From the NCBI GenBank assembly GCA_018242485.1, contig JAFEBV010000008.1, positions 1-64,000 on the forward strand: DNA of 64,000 nucleotides. The letters run 5' to 3'. The notes below the pieces were generated by a model. The model worked only from the letters and a program-made list of their open reading frames with translations. It had not been told where the DNA came from and made no database searches. A program made the position numbers and the translations under genes. Source of the stretch: Pseudomonadota bacterium. GTDB lineage: Bacteria > Pseudomonadota > Gammaproteobacteria > Xanthomonadales > Xanthomonadaceae. Of this stretch, positions 47,406 to 56,250 are shown one piece after another (the first letter of the stretch is position 1; each line of letters opens with the position of its first letter).

Positions 47406-48281
47406 CTAGGTTGAAATCTTCTTCTTGTACGGGCCGCGCTTCTTCGCCACCGGCTCCGGGACCAGCCCGGCGATATCTTCCAGCGACCAGACGTGATCCG
47501 ACAGCCCGGCTTCCATCGCCGGGGTGACGCGCAGCGTCTTATGGATCCGGCCGAAGTTGTAGTACATGAAGTGCAGCGCCACCGCGTGGGCGTGATTCTC
47601 GACCTTCTTGCTGAACCCGTTGGTGAGGCGGGTGAAGCGGCGCATGCCCATGCGCATCGTGAGGTTCTGGCGCTCGACGTAGCTGGTGGAGACCTTCGCC
47701 ATGTCGGGGTTGCCCGTCACCTTCTCCTTCTTCGCGGCCACGAACTCTGACGGGCTGTACTTACGTTCTGGCGATTGCGGGCCTTCCCCGTACTGCTTGA
47801 TCAGCATGGCGTAGTCGATGGACGCGCCGAACGCGCCCTCTACGGCGTCCAGATAGCACTTGTGGCCGTCCGTCGTGAGCTGGATGCGGCTCTTGAGGCG
47901 CGGGGCCAGATCGCCAATGAAGGCCCGCGCTGCGTCGGCGTCGCGCGTGCCGACCATGAACCCGGCGATGAGCTTGGTATCGGCGCAGATCGCTGTCCAC
48001 GTCCACACGTCGCCATGGCCGAACACGCCGGCATGCTCGGGCGCAACGTTCTTCTGCTTCGACCCCACGAACGACCAGATTTCATCGCACTGGATGCGCT
48101 TACACGGCATGTTCCGCAGCGCCTTGTCCTGAAACTCCCCACAGGCCGCGCCGACATCGGCAAGCAGCTTTAACACCGTCACCTTGGAGACGCCGGTGAT
48201 TCGGCACGTCGCATTGATCGAGTTCCCCTCCACCAGCAGGGCGAGGACTTGGGCGCGAGTTTGGAGGGTCAGCTTGTTCAT
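47406..48281 (-). CDS. IS1-family transposase of transposon B
   Basis: The 291-aa protein starts MNKLTLQTRAQVLALLVEGN and has an HTH (ATCRITGVSKVTVLKLLADV). Catalytic-type motifs are CDEIWSFVGSK and TTDGHKCYLDAVEGAFG, and the InsB-like YVERQNLTMRMGMRRFTRLT and GFSKKVEN follow. A basic tail (KKRGPYKKK) ends at a TAG inside the left terminal repeat. Upstream ATGs to 48350 are less likely. A -10-like TATACT lies at 48317-48322 on the minus strand. Confidence 0.93.
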   Translation of the reverse strand: MNKLTLQTRAQVLALLVEGNSINATCRITGVSKVTVLKLLADVGAACGEFQDKALRNMPCKRIQCDEIWSFVGSKQKNVAPEHAGVFGHGDVWTWTAICADTKLIAGFMVGTRDADAARAFIGDLAPRLKSRIQLTTDGHKCYLDAVEGAFGASIDYAMLIKQYGEGPQSPERKYSPSEFVAAKKEKVTGNPDMAKVSTSYVERQNLTMRMGMRRFTRLTNGFSKKVENHAHAVALHFMYYNFGRIHKTLRVTPAMEAGLSDHVWSLEDIAGLVPEPVAKKRGPYKKKIST

Positions 48282-48366
48282 GGGCACCATCATTGCACGA
48301 AATGCATGATCGGTCAAGTATATCGTACATTTCAGTTGACGAAAAGCCATCCGACGGACGATATGG

Positions 48367-48392
48367 CGGACAGGATAATTGTCCGCTACAAT
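48367..48392 (+). promoter_or_regulatory. promoter with embedded inverted repeat for the passenger module
   Basis: CGGACA (48367-48372) and TGTCCG (48380-48385) form an inverted repeat ending one base before a -10 TACAAT (48387-48392). The -35 is poor. An operator in the spacer fits autoregulation by the XRE domain of the downstream peptidase, which is an inference. Confidence 0.55.
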
Positions 48393-48423
48393 GCGCTAAC
48401 CTCCCAACTTTGACAACTAGCCC

Positions 48424-49065
48424 ATGGACGTTAAGTCAACCCTGCAACTGTGCGGTGTCTCCGATGCTCACTTCGAGCTGATCTCCGAGGCCATCCCCGA
48501 AGGCTATGCCGCGCTGCGCAAGCTGGCGGACAGCACGCCGATGTTCGCCGGGTTCATGCCGGGGTTCTACAGCTTGGGCTACCTGCGAAATACCGCGGTC
48601 CAGTACGCGCTTCAGACCAAGGCAGGCTTCAACGACCTCTTCTTCGTCAAGACCGCCTTCAATGCTGCGAGGAACTCCCCGTTTATCCAGTTGCAGACGG
48701 GGAACGTCATCTTCACTACCCACTACTGCGGCAAGCGTGGGACGCGTAGCATTCGCAAGTCGATTTCGCGTGCCAAGCTTAACCAGCGCAACGGCGATCT
48801 CTTCACCAAAGAAGCTGATACCCCGGATGCCTTCCCGAACATCGGAGCCGCCTATGCACAGATCGTGCATGGCGGCTTGAGTGATCCGGTCGTGGCCGCG
48901 ATCCGCATCCCGAACCGAGACCAAGTTACCTCCCTGCTGGCACCGATGATTCTGGATTTGAAGAAGGCGGACCCAGCGAAGGTTGAAGAAGTAAGGGATC
49001 GTATTGCCGAGACCATCAAGGCCAAGAGTAAGCAGGACAAGGGACAGGAACGCGATGCAGGCTAA
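48424..49065 (+). CDS. unrecognised 213-aa protein, first gene of the XRE-peptidase module
   Basis: The protein starts MDVKSTLQLCGVSDAHFELI and has a mixed, soluble look. Features are MFAGFMPGFYSLGYLRNTAV, an aromatic patch (AGFNDLFFVKTAFNAAR), the strand pair NVIFTTHYCGKRGTRSIRKS and a Lys/Gln-rich end. I do not recognise a domain. Its stop overlaps the peptidase start by 11 nt, so the two are coupled. By analogy with other genes paired with XRE-ImmA/IrrE proteins it could be a toxin or the target controlled by the peptidase; this is inference. Confidence 0.75.
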   Translation: MDVKSTLQLCGVSDAHFELISEAIPEGYAALRKLADSTPMFAGFMPGFYSLGYLRNTAVQYALQTKAGFNDLFFVKTAFNAARNSPFIQLQTGNVIFTTHYCGKRGTRSIRKSISRAKLNQRNGDLFTKEADTPDAFPNIGAAYAQIVHGGLSDPVVAAIRIPNRDQVTSLLAPMILDLKKADPAKVEEVRDRIAETIKAKSKQDKGQERDAG

Positions 49066-50215
49066 GTTTCAACCGAAGCGTCTTCAGCAGGCTCGCCACC
49101 TTAAGCGCATGAGTCTTGGGGAGCTTGGTGTCGCCTCTGAGATTAGCCGTCAAGCGCTCAGCCAGTTTGAGCGTGGCGAACGGATGCCGCTGCCGGAGAC
49201 GATGGAGAAGTTGGCTTCGGTTCTTTCAGTTCCGACTGAGTTCTTCTTGCGTCCTATCGGCCGCCTGGAAGGCAGCGCGCGTACAGTCGTGCATTATCGT
49301 TCGCTCAAGCGAACGCGAGACATCATCAAGGAACAGCAGCGCGCGGCAACGATTCTTGAGCTGTGCGCTGCCGTTGTGGACACGCTTGAACAACACATTG
49401 AATATCAAGCCGCCAGCGTGCCTAGGGCATACCCATCGTCTGGCAACGTGCTGAAGTTGTCTGGCGACGAAGTCGAAGATATTGCCGCTGAGACTCGCAA
49501 GATGCTTGGGCTCGGGAATGGTCCTATCTCCGACATGGCGTTGCTGGTTGAGAACTTGTCTGTTCCGATCATCTATACCCCGCTCCCGCGCGGAATGGAT
49601 GGGATGTCTGCATGGTTTGCGGATAGGCCCTTTATCGTCGTCTCATCCGAATGCAGCTATGCGCGCTCGCGACTAAATATCGCTCACGAGTTTGGGCACC
49701 TGATCCTCCACCAAGAAATTAGCGAGGAGATGGACCTCGATACCGAAACGTTCAACATCGTTGAGCCGCAAGCATGGCGTTTTGCTGGCGCGTTTATGTT
49801 GCCGGCAAAGTCTTTCTTGTCAGAAATCTATAGCGTGTCAGTGGAGGCGCTCTCGATTCTCAAGAAGAAATGGGGCGTATCAATAGCCGCCATGATCAAG
49901 CGACTCCATGATCTCGACGTGATTGATGATGCGCAGCGTCGGAACCTCAACATCCAATTGAGAATCAAGGGTATGAACAAGCGCGAACCCGGAGACGACA
50001 TGTCGCGGGAAAGGGCGAGGCTGATCAATCGCGCGGCGACGTTTCTGTCTGAAAACGGCGACTTGTCGATCCATGGGCTTGCTGCGGAAGCCATGCTGCC
50101 GCGCCAGTTCTTGGCCGAAGCGTTGGAGTTAGCGCCTGAACAATTGCTGCCCCCGCCTCCCAAGAATGTCATTCAGTTCAAGATGAAGAACGGTCCTTTG
50201 TCCAACGCGAGCTAG
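49055..50215 (+). CDS. XRE-family regulator fused to ImmA/IrrE metallopeptidase
   Basis: The 386-aa protein has an N-terminal Xre helix-turn-helix (residues about 6-62: LGELGVASEISRQALSQFER). The zinc-peptidase domain has the HEFGH motif at 211-215 and a downstream Glu-rich helix, and a C-terminal helical region ends the protein. In ICEBs1, ImmA cleaves the repressor ImmR; in Deinococcus, PprI/IrrE cleaves DdrO. Here the fused HTH suggests self-regulation of the module. The start at 49055 lies inside the preceding gene and follows GGACAGGAA. Confidence 0.9.
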   Translation: MQAKFQPKRLQQARHLKRMSLGELGVASEISRQALSQFERGERMPLPETMEKLASVLSVPTEFFLRPIGRLEGSARTVVHYRSLKRTRDIIKEQQRAATILELCAAVVDTLEQHIEYQAASVPRAYPSSGNVLKLSGDEVEDIAAETRKMLGLGNGPISDMALLVENLSVPIIYTPLPRGMDGMSAWFADRPFIVVSSECSYARSRLNIAHEFGHLILHQEISEEMDLDTETFNIVEPQAWRFAGAFMLPAKSFLSEIYSVSVEALSILKKKWGVSIAAMIKRLHDLDVIDDAQRRNLNIQLRIKGMNKREPGDDMSRERARLINRAATFLSENGDLSIHGLAAEAMLPRQFLAEALELAPEQLLPPPPKNVIQFKMKNGPLSNAS

Positions 50216-50423
50216 CAGCCTTCTTGGCGATTGCTGATCGCTGCTTTGCGGTCAGCTTCGCGGCTCTGGCCGCGCCGCCCTTGAGTCCACCCTTCCGGCC
50301 AAGGGCGACTGCGGCGGGGTCCTTGCCGTCGTCTGGCTTCTTGTCCTCGACATCGCCCGTGGCAATGTCCACGATGAGCTTGGCGAGCATGTTGGTGTCG
50401 CGCGGGCGCTTGGGCTTGGTCAT
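50178..50423 (-). CDS. small KGG-motif basic protein, transposon passenger
   Basis: The 81-aa protein reads MTKPKRPRDTNMLAKLIVDI, then ALGRKGGLKGGAARAAKLTAK and a basic tail IAKKAASSRW. The Lys-Gly-Gly pattern is seen in small basic proteins annotated as nucleic-acid binding. It is transcribed inward from the right end of transposon B and its 3' end overlaps the peptidase gene by 38 bp. Confidence 0.72.
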   Translation of the reverse strand: MTKPKRPRDTNMLAKLIVDIATGDVEDKKPDDGKDPAAVALGRKGGLKGGAARAAKLTAKQRSAIAKKAASSRWTKDRSSS

Positions 50424-50488
50424 CCCCCGAGTCTAACGGCGCGTCCCTGACCGCTCAAGCATGGGCGGATTCAAACTAGACCACTACC

Positions 50489-50496
50489 GGATTCCG
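50489..50496. repeat. target-site repeat GGATTCCG, copy 3
   Basis: Right flank of transposon B. It is identical to the copies at 44048 and 47389. It lies 7 nt before the -35 of the rpsO promoter. Confidence 0.9.
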
Positions 50497-50503
50497 CAGG
50501 CGC

Positions 50504-50531
50504 TTGCCGCGCGAGGCGTTCGCGCGCTAGA
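50504..50531 (+). promoter_or_regulatory. rpsO promoter
   Basis: TTGCCG (50504-50509) and TAGAAT (50526-50531) are 16 nt apart, about 155 nt upstream of rpsO. The long leader would leave room for S15 autoregulation as known in E. coli. Transposon B ends 15 nt upstream of the -35. Confidence 0.65.
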
Positions 50532-50693
50532 ATGAGCGGCTTTCGGAATAGCGCAGCGCAAGCCTGAGGCGCCGTTCCCGAGGCATCCAGCGTCGTTCCA
50601 TTTCATGGGATTTCAAGTCCCGCCCACGGCGGATCGCGCGGTGTGTCGCACGACATTCCTGCGGGTTTCGCATCACGCAAAGGCAATCCACAG

Positions 50694-50954
50694 ATGTCCA
50701 TCGACACCGGCAAGATCGTTTCCGAATACCAGCGCGCGCCCGGCGACACCGGCTCGCCCGAAGTGCAGGTCGCCCTGCTCAGCGCCCGCATCGAGCACCT
50801 CACCGGCCACTTCAAGTCGCACAAGAACGACCACCACTCGCGGCGCGGCCTGCTGATGATGGTCAATCAGCGGCGCGGCCTGCTCGACTACCTGCACCGC
50901 AAGGACGCCGAGCGCTACAAGACCTTGATCGGTCGCCTCGGCATCCGCAAGTAA
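50694..50954 (+). CDS. rpsO: 30S ribosomal protein S15
   Basis: S15 binds the central domain of 16S rRNA and in E. coli represses its own mRNA. The 86-aa protein starts [20 protein letters not shown] and has [20 protein letters not shown], the [20 protein letters not shown] core and ends [11 protein letters not shown] 50694 was chosen by family fit; the frame is open 17 codons upstream. The rpsO-pnp order is the classical one. Confidence 0.97.
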   Translation: MSIDTGKIVSEYQRAPGDTGSPEVQVALLSARIEHLTGHFKSHKNDHHSRRGLLMMVNQRRGLLDYLHRKDAERYKTLIGRLGIRK

Positions 50955-50966
50955 CGGCAGCACACG

Positions 50967-50995
50967 AACGCCTCCTTCGCGGAGGCGTTTTTGTT
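50967..50995 (+). terminator. intrinsic terminator between rpsO and pnp
   Basis: CGCCTCC (50969-50975) pairs with GGAGGCG (50981-50987), extended by flanking A-T pairs, and a TTTTTGTTT run follows. It lies 14 nt after rpsO. In E. coli a comparable leaky terminator separates rpsO and pnp. Confidence 0.9.
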
Positions 50996-51178
50996 TGCTT
51001 TCCGGCGGGTGCGATTGGCCGGGCGCGACCGTCGCCATCGACGCTGCGCATACGGCGCGACATCCAGATGCAGGCTGCGATCCGAATCGACGCCGCTTGC
51101 ACACCGCCTCCATCGATTCGAAACCCGACAGGCGTGGCCAATGGTGGCCGCGCATCCAGACCGACAGGACAGATAACC

Positions 51179-53284
<2,106 letters not shown>

Positions 53285-53311
53285 GCACCGCCGCGTCATC
53301 TTTGCTTCAAG

Positions 53312-53338
53312 AAAAAGCGGGCCTCGTGCCCGCTTTTT
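53312..53338 (+). terminator. intrinsic terminator after pnp
   Basis: AAAAAGCGGGC (53312-53322) pairs with GCCCGCTTTTT (53328-53338) over CTCGT, ending in a T-run 28 nt after pnp. The A-tract makes it potentially bidirectional. Confidence 0.93.
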
Positions 53339-53394
53339 CGTGTCCGCTCCAATCGGCGACAATGGCGGATTCAACGGTCGTGAGGAGTGATCGC

Positions 53395-54081
53395 ATGGAA
53401 CTGCAAGGCAAGCGCATCGCCGTGACCGGCGCATTCGGCGCACTCGGCGCGGCCGTGGCGCAGACCTTGATCCAAACCGGCGCGAGCGTCGTTGGCATCG
53501 ACCGTGCGCAGGCACCGAAGGACTGCAACGGCGCGCTGTGCATCGGTGGAGTCGATCTGGCCGATGCGCAGGCCGCCAAGGCCGCCATCGACGAGGCCGC
53601 GCGCGAACTCGGCGGGCTGGATGGTCTGGTCAACATCGCCGGCACCTTCCGCTGGGAAACCCTCGCGCAAGGCAGCGTGGAAACCTGGGATCTGCTGTAT
53701 CGGATCAATCTGCGCACCGCGGTCGCGGCCAGCCAAGCCGCCATCGCGCATCTGGGCGCTTCCGGCAACGGACGCATCGTCAACATCGGCGCGGCGGCCG
53801 CGGCGAAGGCGGGCGCCGGCATGGGCGCCTATGCGGCATCGAAGGCCGGCGTGGCGCGCCTGACCGAAGCGCTGGCCGAGGAGCTGAAGGATCGCGCCAT
53901 CACCGTCAACGCGGTGCTGCCGAGCATCCTCGACACCGCCGCCAACCGCGCCGACATGCCCAGCGCCGACTTCACGAGGTGGGTCACCCCATCGCAACTG
54001 GCCGGGGTGATCGTGTTCCTGTTGTCCGATCGCGCCAGCGCAATCACCGGCGCATTGCTGCCGGTGACCGGGCGCGTGTGA
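53395..54081 (+). CDS. short-chain dehydrogenase/reductase
   Basis: The 228-aa protein has the Rossmann NAD(P) motif VTGAFGALG, the NIAG motif and the catalytic YAASK (Tyr-x-x-x-Lys); the upstream serine of the triad is replaced by Ala/Gly-rich NIGAAAAAKAG. The classical SDR Ser is thus missing or shifted, which may change activity. ATG 53395 follows GAGGAGT. Substrate unknown. It converges on the GNAT gene, with stops 1 nt apart. Confidence 0.88.
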   Translation: MELQGKRIAVTGAFGALGAAVAQTLIQTGASVVGIDRAQAPKDCNGALCIGGVDLADAQAAKAAIDEAARELGGLDGLVNIAGTFRWETLAQGSVETWDLLYRINLRTAVAASQAAIAHLGASGNGRIVNIGAAAAAKAGAGMGAYAASKAGVARLTEALAEELKDRAITVNAVLPSILDTAANRADMPSADFTRWVTPSQLAGVIVFLLSDRASAITGALLPVTGRV

Positions 54082-54082
54082 A

Positions 54083-54571
54083 CTACAGCTCCAATATGTA
54101 GAACACGTCGCAGCCGTGATGGCCGGTATCGCCCATCGATGCGTCGATGCGCGTGAACCCGACGCGCTCGTACAGGCGCATCGCCGCGTCCATGCCGTAC
54201 AGGGTTTCCAGATAGCAGTGGCGGAAGCCATGCAGGCGCGCCGCATCCAGACAACGTTCCATCAGCACGGCACCCGCGCCGCGCCCGCGCAGTGCGGGCA
54301 GGAAATACATCTTGCGCAGTTCGCACACATCCTCGTCGCCGCCGGTCAGCGGCGCCACGCCGCCGCCGCCCATCACCACGCCCGCGTGTTCGACCACGAA
54401 GTAGGAGCAACGCGGCGCGGAGTAGGCGCGGTGCATGAAGTCCACTTCCGGGTCGTTGATCGCAAATCCATCGCCGCTGGCGCCGAACTCGGGCATCACC
54501 GAGCGGATGATGGACGCCACCGTGGCATCGTCTTCGTAGTGGATCGGGCGGATGGTGAAGGGATCGGTCAT
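54083..54571 (-). CDS. GNAT-family N-acetyltransferase
   Basis: The 162-aa protein has the acetyl-CoA loop LPALRGRGAGAVLMERCL (motif A, Q/RxxGxG/A) preceded by ELRKMYFLP and followed by LETLYGMDAAMRLYERVGF. Those are standard GNAT hallmarks. It may be cotranscribed with the upstream HMG-CoA lyase gene (45 nt). The substrate cannot be told. Confidence 0.9.
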   Translation of the reverse strand: MTDPFTIRPIHYEDDATVASIIRSVMPEFGASGDGFAINDPEVDFMHRAYSAPRCSYFVVEHAGVVMGGGGVAPLTGGDEDVCELRKMYFLPALRGRGAGAVLMERCLDAARLHGFRHCYLETLYGMDAAMRLYERVGFTRIDASMGDTGHHGCDVFYILEL

Positions 54572-54616
54572 GTCGTGTGTGTCGTGCAGGATTCTCGCCG
54601 TCGCGCTGCGCGCGCA

Positions 54617-55516
54617 TCATCCGCCGGTGCGCGCGCGAGTGACGCGACTGGCGGTGTCCTTGTGCAACTGCTGCGCCAGCCACGCGCCGGTGTCGATCAG
54701 TCGGTCGAGGTCGATGCCGGTGCGCACGCCCAGCCCGTGCAGCATGTACACCACGTCCTCGCTGGCGACGTTGCCGCTGGCACCTTGCGCGTACGGACAG
54801 CCGCCGGTGCCGGACACCGCCGAGTCGATCACGCCCACGCCTTCTTCGAGACAGGCGAGAATGTTCGCCAGCGCCTGCCCGTAAGTGTCGTGGAAGTGCA
54901 CCGCCAGCGCGGCCATCGGCACCTCGCTGGCGACGGCTTTGAGCATCGCGCGCGCCTTGCCGGGCGTGCCCACGCCGATGGTGTCGCCGAGCGAGATCTC
55001 GTGGCAACCCAGATCGTGCAGGCGCTTCGCCACGCGCACCACGTCGGCCAGCGGCACCTCGCCCTGATACGGGCAGCCGAGCACGGTGGAAACATAGCCG
55101 CGCACCGCGACGCCGTCGGCCTTCGCGCGCGCCAGCACCGGCTCGAAGCGGGCGATGGATTCGTCGATGGAGGCGTTGATGTTGCGGCGGTTGAAGGCTT
55201 CCGATGCGGCGGTGAATACCGCGATCTCCATCGCGCCGACCGCCCGTGCACGTTCGTAGCCCTGTTCGTTCGGCACCAGCACCGGATAACTCACCCCGGG
55301 TTTCTTCGCGATGCCGGCGAACACCTCGGCGGCATCGGCCAGTTGCGGCACCCATTTAGGGCTGACGAAACTGGTGGCTTCGATCGTGCGCAACCCGGTT
55401 GCCGAAAGACGGTCGATCAACTCGATCTTGATCGCCACCGGCAACAGCGTCTTCTCGTTCTGCAAGCCGTCGCGCGCGCCGACTTCGACGACGCGGACGT
55501 GAGAAGGCATGGTCAT
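54617..55516 (-). CDS. liuE: hydroxymethylglutaryl-CoA lyase
   Basis: The enzyme splits HMG-CoA into acetyl-CoA and acetoacetate, the last step of leucine breakdown. The 299-aa TIM-barrel protein has VVEVGARDGLQNEKT at the start (metal-binding Asp and catalytic Arg), HFHDTYGQALAN and the signature SAVSGTGGCPYAQGASGN with the conserved Cys. The start at 55516 overlaps the upstream lipoprotein stop as ATGA; ATG 55510 is also possible. Confidence 0.94.
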   Translation of the reverse strand: MTMPSHVRVVEVGARDGLQNEKTLLPVAIKIELIDRLSATGLRTIEATSFVSPKWVPQLADAAEVFAGIAKKPGVSYPVLVPNEQGYERARAVGAMEIAVFTAASEAFNRRNINASIDESIARFEPVLARAKADGVAVRGYVSTVLGCPYQGEVPLADVVRVAKRLHDLGCHEISLGDTIGVGTPGKARAMLKAVASEVPMAALAVHFHDTYGQALANILACLEEGVGVIDSAVSGTGGCPYAQGASGNVASEDVVYMLHGLGVRTGIDLDRLIDTGAWLAQQLHKDTASRVTRARTGG

Positions 55517-56247
55517 GGTGCGGGCTCTGCCGACGTGGCTTCTGTCGGTGCTGGGCGGAATTGATAGGTCGGTGCGGCGGCGAAGGCGATGGCGTTGCGG
55601 AATTGTTCGGGTGGCAGGGCACCATCGATGCGCACCGAGGTTCGCGTCATATGCCGATGATCGGCGATTTCGTACACGTGGCGGGTGATCGTGGCAGCGA
55701 CCGGCATGTTGAGCAATCGGCGCGCGGTGGCATCGGCATCGACCTCGAAGAAGCGCAGTCCGCCGGCATCAACGCGGTAACGCAGTACCCAGTAATCCTT
55801 TGCGCGCGTTTCGTCGGACTGGGCGAGGTTGGATGCCGATGTGATGGTCGATGCCGTTGGCGATGCACTGGGCGGCGGCGAAGCGGGCGACGCTGCCATC
55901 GCCGCGTCTGTGCCAGTCGTTTCCGGCGGCAGGTCGGCGGTGTCGATCCACGCATAGTCGTTGCCGGCGTCGTGGCCGATGTGCAAGGCCAGCGGGCCTA
56001 CGAGGTGCATCCCATCTTCATCGCGGCCGGTGAATACGACGCGGCAGGACGAGTCGATGCGGATTTCCGCCGAGCCATTGGCGACTTTCGGCTGTGTCTG
56101 CTGCAACCAATGCCCGACAAGGCGCGCATCGCAGGGGGCTTCCGCCAGCGGCGGTTGGGCGAAGGTGGAGATGTCGCAACCGTCGAGCGTTGCTGCGAGA
56201 GCCAGCGCGATGGCGCCAGCGAGGCAAGGGATGACAGGATGCGGCAC
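55513..56247 (-). CDS. putative lipoprotein inside the liu cluster
   Basis: The 244-aa protein has a signal peptide with lipobox LDGC (Cys24). The N-terminal part reads CDARLVGHWLQQTQPKVANG and SSCRVVFTGRDEDGMHLVGP, a Ser/Pro/Ala linker lies around residues 115-145, and a C-terminal part follows with YWVLRYRVDAGGLRFFEVDA. It is packed between liuD (3 nt) and liuE (overlap), so it is surely cotranscribed. No known family, and no obvious link to leucine catabolism. Confidence 0.78.
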   Translation of the reverse strand: MPHPVIPCLAGAIALALAATLDGCDISTFAQPPLAEAPCDARLVGHWLQQTQPKVANGSAEIRIDSSCRVVFTGRDEDGMHLVGPLALHIGHDAGNDYAWIDTADLPPETTGTDAAMAASPASPPPSASPTASTITSASNLAQSDETRAKDYWVLRYRVDAGGLRFFEVDADATARRLLNMPVAATITRHVYEIADHRHMTRTSVRIDGALPPEQFRNAIAFAAAPTYQFRPAPTEATSAEPAP

Positions 56248-56250
56248 GGC

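Larger units (their letters stand above)
47397..50488. mobile_element. transposon B: IS1-like element with XRE-peptidase module (3,092 bp)
   Basis: The ends are GGTAGTGGTCTAGGTTGAA (47397-47415) and the complement of GGTAGTGGTCTAGTTTGAA (50470-50488), 18 of 19 identical. They share GGTAGTG with transposon A. GGATTCCG flanks both sides. The transposase is at the left end reading outward, opposite to transposon A, so the two transposases converge on the shared 8 bp. Passengers are a two-gene module and a small KGG-type gene. Confidence 0.9.

Noticed and set aside
44056..50488. One composite transposon bounded by two IS copies
   Set aside because: Each element has its own terminal repeats and 8-bp flanks, the transposases differ, and the cargo lies inside each element, not between two ISs.
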